DNA of 42,846 bases from Candidatus Taylorbacteria bacterium RIFCSPHIGHO2_01_FULL_46_22b (GTDB lineage Bacteria; Patescibacteriota; Minisyncoccia; Phycocordibacterales; DSPV01): NCBI GenBank assembly GCA_001820875.1, contig MHRF01000003.1, positions 1 to 42,846 on the forward strand. The letters are read 5' to 3'. The notes below the pieces were generated by a model. The model was not told the DNA's origin and made no database searches. It worked only from the letters and a program-made list of their open reading frames with translations. How positions within the stretch are numbered: position 1 is the first letter of the stretch; the number at the start of each line of letters is the position of its first letter. The position numbers were made by a program, and so were the translations under genes. Shown one piece after another: positions 24,917 through 33,310 of this stretch.

Positions 24917-27637
24917 TTAGCGATGCATCTTCCCGACCTCTTCTGCGCGGAGAAGTGCAATTTTTACGCCAAGCGATGCAGAACGGTATTTCTGATCCAT
25001 ACTTGAGATCAATACGCCGATAAGCTGTTCAAGTTGTTCATTAGGAATAGTTGCCACGGTGCGAACCAGTCGATCACTCACTTGTTCATCGACTTCATCA
25101 AATCGAGCGCGGTAAACGAGATCAAGATCAAGGATCACTTTCTTAAGGAACGGTCCAACGCCCGCTGACTGTTCTCGTAATTGTTTAAGATAGTGTGCAA
25201 CTTGCTTGGTATCTCCAGATGAAAGCCATTCGACAAACAACGCCGTATCCACCGTTCCATGTGACACCGGTTGAGAATAAGTGACAGGATTTTTCTGTGC
25301 CGGTGGCATAGGAGACACAGGAGGCACTACACGAACAGGAGCCGGAGCAGGAACAGGCACAGGTGCTGGTTCTTTTATTGACATCGATGCGGAAACTGGC
25401 GAAACAGACGAGAGCGAGGACGATATTTTCTCTTTGTTCAGGAGAAGCCAACCGTCTTCGCGATCATATGTTTTTTCTGCATTGCCAATGATGGTGTCTA
25501 AGAGACTAAGCACTGTATTGGCATCATATCCAGACTGCGACGCAACCAGTTTCATACCCTCTTCGGATATCACTACTCGTTTGCGCTGCGCTTCAGAAGC
25601 AATAACATCAAGAATTCCTGCTTGAATCATATGTGTGGTTGTTCCATTGGTAATCGAGAATAAATCGTCTGTCGGCACAGAAACAGTCGGACGGGAAGTT
25701 TGATGTGTGTCATACGGCATCCACTCTTCATTAAGTGAATCGCCAGTTTTAATCTCCATAACTTCATCAGCCAAAGAAGATTGCGCGATAGGAGAAACGG
25801 GGCTGTGTCCAAAACGTAAGCTTAGTTTCTGTTTCCACAATTTTGAGCGGAAGAAATACACGGCAGCCGCACTCCAGAGCGCAAGCACTAGAATAAACAA
25901 CGCAATTTTGTACCAATCCCCAAAACCGGTATACGGAATTTGAGAGAGATAGATAGCAGACAGCACCTGCCCCACCGGAGGCTTTTTGAGAAGCACAACG
26001 GTAGGCGGATTGAATCCTCCACCACCACAATTCTGCGTACAACCTGGGGGTGGCAAAACGTTTAATTCACATGATGTAGAGATTGTGTTAGAACCGGAAG
26101 TAACTGTTACCATCGCACTCTTACTTCCCGCAGAAGCATATGTTTTATCAACTGTCTGGGTTGTGCCAGACAATCCATCGGTTCCACTCCATGTATACGC
26201 ATACGTTCCTGTTCCGCCAGAAGCGGTTGCTGCCCATTGCACTGACTCGCCAGTACGAATTGACGCAGGGCTTACCGAACAACTTGCGGAAAACGACGGA
26301 ATCGAAATACTAGTGACACTTGTATCACAAGTTGCAGTTACGCTATTAGAACCAGAGGTAATTACCACCGTTGCCTGTTTGTTTCCTACGGTAGTGTATG
26401 ATTTCACAACTGAATTGGCAGTGCCAGACAATCCATCGGTGCCACTCCATGCATAGGTGTAAGTGCCCGTACCTCCCGAAGCAGATGAGCTAAAAGTTAC
26501 CGGCGTACCCATAAAGGTTGAAGTTGGATTTGCAGTACAAGAACCGATCAATTGAGGGGGCGGCACAGAGCCAATATCTATTGTGCATGAACGAGTGATA
26601 GTGTCGCTGCCGGAAACAATGGTCACTGTTCCGGTCTTAGTGCCAATAGAGGTGTATGTCTTGAGTATCGAAGCAACAACCCCTGAAAGTCCGTCCGTGC
26701 CAGCCCATGTGTAACTATAGGTACCCGTGCCACCTGAAGCAGTTGCGCTAAAGGTTACCGGATCGCCGATGTTGGCTGACACAGGAGCAATAGTACAAGA
26801 TCCATCAAGTAGTGGTGGGCATGTATTAGTTACGTTAGTTCGAACCGTGTTGCTATGCACCCACGTGGTAAAGTTTGCATACTCAATAGAGGTAACAGAC
26901 GCTTTGTTGTCTACATGAAATGACCCGCACAAAAGTGGTGCAGTGATTTCACCTGTCCAAGTAATAGAAGCGCTCTGTCCAGGAGTTAACGTACTCGTAT
27001 GCCATGTCAGTGTGCGATTTGCTGTCTGATAAAGTGGTACCGAGCTATGATCGGTTACATACCCTGGGATGACATTTGCGCTATGAGTCTCGGCAATAAA
27101 ATTAAGATGTGGGTCAACCACGTCCTGAACTTTTACTCCACTACCAGTACAATTTGCCGTGCCAGTATTTTTATACTCAATAGTATAGGTAAGAATATCT
27201 CCTACCTGTGCAGTAGTTTTGTCGACAGTTTTAGTAATCTCAAGCACGCATTGCGGCGGAGGCGCAGTAACCGTTATCTGACAAGATCGAGTGATTTTCT
27301 CTACGAGACCCATATCAAGCACCATTGAAATCACTACGGTTGCATTTTTGATACCCGGAGTGGTATAGGTTTTTGCAAGCGTTTGAGAAGTCCCTGACAA
27401 ACCGTTAGTGCCTGACCATACCCATTCATAGTGGCCTTCGTGCGGAAGCATAGTAGAAGTCTGTGTGGCAGACCAAAGTACACTGTCTCCTACAGACACA
27501 GAAGACGGGACCCCCACACAGGAACCCTGAAGATTCCATGCCAAAGCGCTCTGCGGGACGACAGAAAGCAAGCCTAAAAGAAACAGGGTTGCTACTGTTA
27601 TACGGCTGATAGGTGAAGTGTGTGAAGTTGTTTTCAT
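24917..27637 (-). CDS. Large surface protein: signal peptide, PKD/Ig-like modules, DUF11 domain, internal IPYTG + TM sorting-like signal, cytoplasmic C-terminal domain
   Basis: Repeated GGTGTYxYxWxGTDGLSG modules; DUF11 (EITKTVDKTTAQVGDILTYTIEYKNTG); IPYTGFGDWYKIALFILVLALWSAAAVYFFRSKLWK at about 25925. Confidence 0.85.
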   Translation of the reverse strand: MKTTSHTSPISRITVATLFLLGLLSVVPQSALAWNLQGSCVGVPSSVSVGDSVLWSATQTSTMLPHEGHYEWVWSGTNGLSGTSQTLAKTYTTPGIKNATVVISMVLDMGLVEKITRSCQITVTAPPPQCVLEITKTVDKTTAQVGDILTYTIEYKNTGTANCTGSGVKVQDVVDPHLNFIAETHSANVIPGYVTDHSSVPLYQTANRTLTWHTSTLTPGQSASITWTGEITAPLLCGSFHVDNKASVTSIEYANFTTWVHSNTVRTNVTNTCPPLLDGSCTIAPVSANIGDPVTFSATASGGTGTYSYTWAGTDGLSGVVASILKTYTSIGTKTGTVTIVSGSDTITRSCTIDIGSVPPPQLIGSCTANPTSTFMGTPVTFSSSASGGTGTYTYAWSGTDGLSGTANSVVKSYTTVGNKQATVVITSGSNSVTATCDTSVTSISIPSFSASCSVSPASIRTGESVQWAATASGGTGTYAYTWSGTDGLSGTTQTVDKTYASAGSKSAMVTVTSGSNTISTSCELNVLPPPGCTQNCGGGGFNPPTVVLLKKPPVGQVLSAIYLSQIPYTGFGDWYKIALFILVLALWSAAAVYFFRSKLWKQKLSLRFGHSPVSPIAQSSLADEVMEIKTGDSLNEEWMPYDTHQTSRPTVSVPTDDLFSITNGTTTHMIQAGILDVIASEAQRKRVVISEEGMKLVASQSGYDANTVLSLLDTIIGNAEKTYDREDGWLLLNKEKISSSLSSVSPVSASMSIKEPAPVPVPAPAPVRVVPPVSPMPPAQKNPVTYSQPVSHGTVDTALFVEWLSSGDTKQVAHYLKQLREQSAGVGPFLKKVILDLDLVYRARFDEVDEQVSDRLVRTVATIPNEQLEQLIGVLISSMDQKYRSASLGVKIALLRAEEVGKMHR
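26060..26830 (-). repeat. Three tandem PKD/Ig-like module-coding repeats
   Basis: Repeated SC..P....G.PV.FSA.ASGGTGTY.Y.W.GTDGLSG blocks. Confidence 0.75.
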
Positions 27638-27674
27638 AAAAGCTTGTTAGTGTCTACCTTACTGATATATCTGC

Positions 27675-28334
27675 TTAAGGCAAGTCCTTAATAAACCGCG
27701 CGTGGACGACAAACCGATCCGACCGTGCACCGAACGTGTCACACGTAGATAGGGTCAGCAATTTCTCGCCCGTAGAAAATTCAACTAGAGCTTTGTCGGA
27801 ATCAGCAAGCGATACTGAAAATACGCGGTAGCGGTATTCAATGCCTCCGGAAGTAACCGTAATGATGTCTCCAATCTGGAGTTCTCCAAGACGATTGAGT
27901 GATTTGTACGCCTGATTGTACACAGCGGTTCGGTTAGTACTGTGTCCAAACAAAAACATATTGCTATCGTCGTCGAGACCGCCAGAACCAGGGAAGCGGA
28001 CTATTCCTTGCATCAGAGCGGCATCAAGTACTGTAATGTCACGCGTGGCTGGGTTGACAATCGGGGCATCTACTCCGATTTTTTCTATGGAAAGGTGATC
28101 AGGTAAAATCACTTCTTGAACAACCGCGGCTGAAGCTCCAGTTTGCGCAAATGCATTATTTGAAACAGAAACAACTGCTTCGCGCGACACGGGGGTGAGT
28201 ATTGAGAAAAGAGCATTCACCGCCGCACTGTTTGCGTCGGAAAGTTCAGCTGGCACCAAGCGGACAACTGACAATATTGTGTAGCTCATCACGAAAATAA
28301 CAAGCCACAGTGAAAATATGCGTGTAATTTGCAT
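27675..28334 (-). CDS. Sortase family transpeptidase
   Basis: FLFGHS (His), LLTLSTCD (Cys), SDRFVV (Arg) catalytic triad; start could also be 28379. Confidence 0.88.
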   Translation of the reverse strand: MQITRIFSLWLVIFVMSYTILSVVRLVPAELSDANSAAVNALFSILTPVSREAVVSVSNNAFAQTGASAAVVQEVILPDHLSIEKIGVDAPIVNPATRDITVLDAALMQGIVRFPGSGGLDDDSNMFLFGHSTNRTAVYNQAYKSLNRLGELQIGDIITVTSGGIEYRYRVFSVSLADSDKALVEFSTGEKLLTLSTCDTFGARSDRFVVHARFIKDLP

Positions 28335-28453
28335 ATAATGTATAATCCTTATTATATATGAAGTCATGATAAATGTCAACTACCCCCACTTGACAAAAAA
28401 TCAATTATAGTATAGTATCCATTCTAACGAATTAGACAGTATAAATAGGAACT

Positions 28454-29527
28454 ATGCAACCAACCCAGAAAAAAACATTCGGATTGTCACAAGCCGTCGG
28501 CATCGCGGTGATTCTATTTCTTTTGGCCGCAGGCGTATGGACAGCAGCCCAGTTTGGACCATATCTCCCTAATGCATTTAACCGCATTGGTGCAGCTTTA
28601 ATTAACCTTACCCAGACCTTTATCCCTGCACAAAAACTTACAGTTTCAATAGACCAAACTACTACCGTTTCAGGGGAGAAAGTAACTTTCTCTTGGGTAC
28701 ATACCAATCCCAAAAAAGAGGGGGTGTATTCCCTGCTCTACCCTTGTATCACCGGCGCTTATGTCGGCATGCAAGTGACCACTGGTGAAAAAACTCTTCT
28801 ATGTGATACCCCTTCTGATATTTATAGCGACACCAACAGCATCACGCTCATTACAGTTTCTGAAAATGATGGTACCACCACTATCCCTATTACACTCTCA
28901 TTTACCCAGATAGAGGACACGGAAGCTTCTCTCTCTGCAACTGCCATTGTGACAGTGCAAACGGAAAGCGACACGAACGTAACAGATAGTACAACTGACA
29001 TTAAACCTATAGAACCAACTATCACTGGAACTCCTGCAACAAATCCGACACAACCTGTCACAACTGACGGAGGAAAGAAAGCAGTAACTGCGGGAACTAC
29101 AACCCAGAAAGTGTACCCGATCACCAACACAAAAACACCGGCGCCGTATGGCAAGACTGATCTTGCTCCGCGCGTACTTGAAATCGGTGTAATCAATAAG
29201 ATCACTAACGAATTCACTGCGACCTCTTCGCTCCGTGTCTACGATCGAATTGCCGTACGATTCGTCGTTGAAAACCTCGGAAGTAGCGCGTCAGGACATT
29301 GGCAATTCAGCGCAGTTTTACCAACATTCCCAATGCACATCTTTGAATCGGAAGGCCAGCAATCACTCGAACCCGGAGACCGGATTGAATACACCATCGG
29401 ATTTGATCAGGTGGAACCAGACGTAGATGGACGGTTTGTCATCAATGTCGATCCGACAAGCTCCATCGCGGAAGCAAGTGAGAGCAACAACATCGCTACG
29501 ACAACAATTCGAGCAAAATCAAATTAA
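28454..29527 (+). CDS. Surface/periplasmic protein with N-terminal TM and C-terminal CARDB-like domain
   Basis: N-terminal hydrophobic anchor; VRFVVENLGSSASG...VDPTSSIAEASESNN pattern. Confidence 0.7.
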   Translation: MQPTQKKTFGLSQAVGIAVILFLLAAGVWTAAQFGPYLPNAFNRIGAALINLTQTFIPAQKLTVSIDQTTTVSGEKVTFSWVHTNPKKEGVYSLLYPCITGAYVGMQVTTGEKTLLCDTPSDIYSDTNSITLITVSENDGTTTIPITLSFTQIEDTEASLSATAIVTVQTESDTNVTDSTTDIKPIEPTITGTPATNPTQPVTTDGGKKAVTAGTTTQKVYPITNTKTPAPYGKTDLAPRVLEIGVINKITNEFTATSSLRVYDRIAVRFVVENLGSSASGHWQFSAVLPTFPMHIFESEGQQSLEPGDRIEYTIGFDQVEPDVDGRFVINVDPTSSIAEASESNNIATTTIRAKSN

Positions 29528-29545
29528 TCAAACAAACATAAATAC

Positions 29546-29583
29546 AACACGGTCGGCTCCTTTAGGAGCCGACCGTGTTTTTT
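29546..29583. terminator. Intrinsic terminator AACACGGTCGGCTCC-TTTA-GGAGCCGACCGTGTT + T6
   Basis: 15-bp perfect stem plus T-tract. Confidence 0.9.
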
Positions 29584-29596
29584 AATGAAAAAGAGC

Positions 29597-29628
29597 GAGC
29601 CCTTCGGACGACAGTGTCCAAAGGGCTC
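29597..29628 (-). terminator. Hairpin GAGCCCTTCGGAC...GTCCAAAGGGCTC, pilin terminator
   Basis: Followed by GCTCTTTTTC on minus strand. Confidence 0.65.
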
Positions 29629-29643
29629 AAATGCAGGCGAACA

Positions 29644-29997
29644 TCACTTGGCGGCAGGCGTAGGCGGAGGAATGACATGCGGTGCCCAACCATTGGTGAT
29701 TGAACACGTCACCGGCACAGTGACAGTACCGATGGTATATGTTCCACCAGCTAGGCATTGCAAGGGCTTCTCGTTCGGAAACAGTGACTCGAGTGTCACG
29801 GTACCGTCGTTCGTGCCGGAGCCGCGGGCGAGCTTCGCCCCCTCAATCCGAAGAAGTTTCCCGACGCAGTCCCGCCGTATGTGTTCTGCCCGCGCCCGAA
29901 CAAAGTTCGGGATGGCGATGGCGGCGAGAAGGCCGAGGATAGCGACGACGATCAGGATTTCGATGAGCGTGAATCCGTGTTTTTGTTTGCTTTTCAT
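29644..29997 (-). CDS. Type IV prepilin-like protein
   Basis: KHGFTLIEILIVVAILGLLAAIAIPNF; RBS/ATG at 29997. Confidence 0.9.
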   Translation of the reverse strand: MKSKQKHGFTLIEILIVVAILGLLAAIAIPNFVRARAEHIRRDCVGKLLRIEGAKLARGSGTNDGTVTLESLFPNEKPLQCLAGGTYTIGTVTVPVTCSITNGWAPHVIPPPTPAAK

Positions 29998-30142
29998 GGA
30001 GGTGGTGCTGCAGTAGTTCGGTAGTGTGCTTTTCCCAATTATTGTTGGCCACATAAGGTAACCATATCGGGAAGGACCCGACCAGAAACTACCACAATAA
30101 AAAAGACTGTCAATAGTCCGCGGGAGTGTCCTGCTGTCCTAC

Positions 30143-32245
30143 TTATATATCGAGATTTGCCATCTTGGCATTCGACTGGATGAACGATTTGCGAGCCGGA
30201 ACATCAGTCCCCATCAACATATCAAAAACATGATCGGCTTCGCGACCATCATGAATAGCAACTTGCTTGAGAATGCGCCGAGCGGGATCCATAGTGGTCT
30301 CCCACAATTCATCGGAGTTCATTTCACCTAGACCTTTATAGCGTTGAATACGGATCTTTTCAGACTTTGGTTTGGGAACTTTTGAACCTTTTTCAATTTT
30401 TTCCGCAACTGGTTCTGTGTCTCCCTCAACTGAAACTTCTTCCCCTTCCTCCTCGACTGCCATGTCTGATTCCGAAAACGCACCGAATGCTTTGTGGCGT
30501 TCTTCTTCGGAATAGAAATAGAAAATCTCTTTGCCACGTTTTACCTTATACAGCGGTGGTTGTGCAATGTAGACATATCCGCCATCAATGAGCGGACGGA
30601 AATAACGATAGAGCAAAGTTAAAATAAGCGTTCTGATGTGTGCACCGTCCACGTCGGCATCCGTTGCAATAATAATTTTGTGGTAGCGCAATTTTGAAAT
30701 ATCAAACGTGTCTCCAATAGCTGTGCCGACAGCAACCACCAAATTCTTTATCTGTTCTGATGCAAGCATCTTGTCGAGACGTGCGCGTTCAATATTGAGA
30801 ATCTTTCCGCGCAAAGGCAATATTGCTTGTATACGGCGATCTCGCCCCATTTTTGCCGTACCGCCTGCGCTATCCCCTTCCACAATGAATAGTTCGGATT
30901 CTGCAGGATCGTGCGACTGGCAGTCCGCAAGTTTCCCTGGCAACGTCATTCCTTCAAGCGCGCCTTTGCGCAACACAGAATCCTTGGCGGCTTTCGCCGC
31001 CTTGCGCGCGCGCATAGCAAGTGCGACTTTGTTTATGATGGCGCGGGCATCATCTGGTTTCTCTTCAAGATATGCTCCAAAACCTTCGGCAAATACTGTA
31101 TTAACTGCCGCCTGCGCTTCCACGCTTCCTAATTTGCCTTTAGTCTGACCTTCAAATTGGATTTCACGAAGTTTAACGGAAATCGCCGCAGTCAAACCTT
31201 CAAGCACATCATCTCCAGTAAAACTGTCATCATTCCCTTTGATCAAATTATTCGCTTTTGCGTAGGTGTTTATGGTACGAGTCAGTGCGGTCTTAAACCC
31301 AGTTACATGTGTGCCTCCTTCACCGGTGTAGATATTATTTGCAAATGGCAAAATGCGCGTAGACATGTCGTCCACATATTGCAAAGCGACTTCAACTGAT
31401 TCCACTCCTTCCACAGGCTTCTCGACATAAAAGACGCTCTTATGAAGTGGTTTGAAATTCTTGTTGTAGTAAGAAACGAGCGAGGTGAGTCCTCCTTCAA
31501 AATAAAACGTCTGGGAAGGAATATCCAAACCCAATTCGCGCAGATAAAAAACATCAGCAAGATCAATCTTTCCTACAAACACCCGTGCGTCCAAGACGCT
31601 AATGCGAAGTCCGCGTACCAAATACGCCTGCTGGCGCATGTGATTGACTACGCGTTGATAATCAAATTTAATTTCAGGGAAAATCGCCGCATCCGGTTCA
31701 AACGTAACAATGGTTCCATGTAAATCAGAACTACCCATCTTTTTTACTTTGCCTTTCGGTTTTCCCTGCTTATATTCCTGATAGTGCACCCCACCATCGC
31801 GATGCACGATAACCTCACAAAAAATTGAGAGTGCATTGACAACAGAAGCACCGACACCATGCAAACCTCCTGAAACTTTATATCCCTCTCCACCAAACTT
31901 TCCACCCGCGTGAAGCGTGGTCATAATGGTCTCAAGTGCAGAAACTTTTGTCTTCTTGTGCATATCCACCGGAATACCACGACCGTTGTCGGTTACGCGT
32001 ATGCGGTTGTTCGGAAGAAGTACTACTTCAATATCATCACAGAAACCACCCATCGCTTCGTCGCGAGAGTTGTCGAAAATTTCACGAATAAGATCGTGTA
32101 AACCATCGGGACCCGTGGTACCGATATACATTCCGGGGCGCTTCCTGACCGGTTCAAGACCTTCAAGAACAGTGATTGATTCAGCGTTGTAGTGGTGTCC
32201 ACTTCCCTTCTCCTTTTCTTCTTTTTTTGATGCTTTTTCAGCCAT
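30143..32245 (-). CDS. gyrB: DNA gyrase/topoisomerase IV subunit B
   Basis: GHKL ATPase motifs, EGDSAGG, DADVDGAHIRTL, C-terminal RYKGLGEM. Confidence 0.95.
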   Translation of the reverse strand: MAEKASKKEEKEKGSGHHYNAESITVLEGLEPVRKRPGMYIGTTGPDGLHDLIREIFDNSRDEAMGGFCDDIEVVLLPNNRIRVTDNGRGIPVDMHKKTKVSALETIMTTLHAGGKFGGEGYKVSGGLHGVGASVVNALSIFCEVIVHRDGGVHYQEYKQGKPKGKVKKMGSSDLHGTIVTFEPDAAIFPEIKFDYQRVVNHMRQQAYLVRGLRISVLDARVFVGKIDLADVFYLRELGLDIPSQTFYFEGGLTSLVSYYNKNFKPLHKSVFYVEKPVEGVESVEVALQYVDDMSTRILPFANNIYTGEGGTHVTGFKTALTRTINTYAKANNLIKGNDDSFTGDDVLEGLTAAISVKLREIQFEGQTKGKLGSVEAQAAVNTVFAEGFGAYLEEKPDDARAIINKVALAMRARKAAKAAKDSVLRKGALEGMTLPGKLADCQSHDPAESELFIVEGDSAGGTAKMGRDRRIQAILPLRGKILNIERARLDKMLASEQIKNLVVAVGTAIGDTFDISKLRYHKIIIATDADVDGAHIRTLILTLLYRYFRPLIDGGYVYIAQPPLYKVKRGKEIFYFYSEEERHKAFGAFSESDMAVEEEGEEVSVEGDTEPVAEKIEKGSKVPKPKSEKIRIQRYKGLGEMNSDELWETTMDPARRILKQVAIHDGREADHVFDMLMGTDVPARKSFIQSNAKMANLDI

Positions 32246-32475
32246 AAAACCCCGAACGAAAACTTAAAGATTGTAATTGTGGTATTACGTTGTCCCTTCA
32301 GTTAACCAAACCTTTTTCTCTCTGAACTCCTCACTTTTTATTGGTTTTCTGACGGGGCAAGAACAAAAATTGCGTCAGTTTCCTGACCACTTCATTATAC
32401 CAAAATGCCTAGTAAAAACAACGATATTTTGTGCAAAAGTATGGCCTGATTTTGTGTAAAAACAAAGGAGAAATA

Positions 32476-32503
32476 TTGACAATTTATGTATCTATGATAC
32501 AAT
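32476..32503 (+). promoter_or_regulatory. Promoter TTGACA-16-TACAAT
   Basis: TTGACA 32476-32481; TACAAT 32498-32503. Confidence 0.75.
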
Positions 32504-32509
32504 ATAAAC

Positions 32510-32911
32510 ATCAGCACTTTTACAAGCCGCGCAACGTCTGCGGGGAGAGGTCTCCCCCGACAGCGCAGGCACATTGAAAGCTACTTAGGTTGGGGTTGTG
32601 CAAATCCTACCGTAGCAAGTCAGGCGGGGCGCCGGTGAGGTGCACCTGACTCTCGGAGCTCGCGACTCCTTTCGACCGAGACCGATCGTCTCTGATCACA
32701 AGTCCGGTTGATAGTTTGGGGAGGTGTACAACTCTCCGAAAATCCGCAATTGACGCGAAGAGCTGGGAACAGTGGCTAGGGAGAAACCTTTTCTACCTGA
32801 GGCGCCCAATCCAGTCCCTTATTGGGACAAACAGCTAATCTGGATCTCAGTGCTGGATCCAGAACACACACTACCCTGCGACGACTCCGGTTGTCGCAGG
32901 GTTTTGCTTTT
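32510..32911 (+). ncRNA. Candidate large structured ncRNA (about 400 nt, unassigned)
   Basis: Strong promoter, terminator, no long ORF, many perfect local and nested stems. Confidence 0.6.
32874..32911 (+). terminator. Intrinsic terminator CCCTGCGAC...GTCGCAGGG + TTTTGCTTTTC
   Basis: 9-12 bp stem plus T-rich tail. Confidence 0.85.
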
Positions 32912-32918
32912 CTTGTAA

Positions 32919-32946
32919 TTGACAAATACACTCTTGTCAGTAAAGT
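32919..32946 (+). promoter_or_regulatory. Promoter TTGACA-16-TAAAGT
   Basis: Upstream of 32991 ORF. Confidence 0.6.
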
Positions 32947-32990
32947 GATGAAAGCAAGTTTCGGTAAACCCCCAATCTCGGAACCATCCT

Positions 32991-33206
32991 ATGAGACACC
33001 TTGACTTCGTTCTTTGGGTCACATTCCCACTCATCATGTGGGCAGTCTGCAGGCTCGCTACGAGCATTCAGAGCCTACGTCCCCCACCTGAAAATGTGGG
33101 GAATCAGGATCCCAGAGTGCTCAAACCTCTCATCTGGATTCTCTATATCGGAATTTCCATTCCTTGGGCGCTGATCGCCCAAGAGATCTGGTACGCAGCG
33201 AGGTAA
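32991..33206 (+). CDS. Small two-TM membrane protein (71 aa)
   Basis: Own promoter and terminator (33234-33261), two hydrophobic helices. Confidence 0.6.
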   Translation: MRHLDFVLWVTFPLIMWAVCRLATSIQSLRPPPENVGNQDPRVLKPLIWILYIGISIPWALIAQEIWYAAR

Positions 33207-33233
33207 TCGCAAAACAAAATCCTCGCTCACACA

Positions 33234-33271
33234 CAACCCGCCGCGTTCTACCGGCGGGTTGCTCATTTTTG
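33234..33271 (+). terminator. Intrinsic terminator CAACCCGCCG...CGGCGGGTTG + T-tract
   Basis: 10-bp perfect stem followed by CTCATTTTTG. Confidence 0.75.
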
Positions 33272-33310
33272 TACTACACCCCACCCCCTTGTCACCCTTC
33301 ACCCTTTTTT

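Noticed and set aside
24917-27637. Tandem repeats as a possible CRISPR or minisatellite
   Set aside because: Repeat units are codon-aligned, diverged PKD-like domain modules of about 80-90 aa; no short direct repeats with unique spacers. No CRISPR array was seen anywhere in the window.
32628-32720. CCGTAGCAAGTC and AAGTCCGG in the 32.5-kb RNA as a pyr-leader copy or RNase P core
   Set aside because: Match to the leader is only a few bases and lacks the CGTGGTGGAC partner; no RNase P CR-V partner found.
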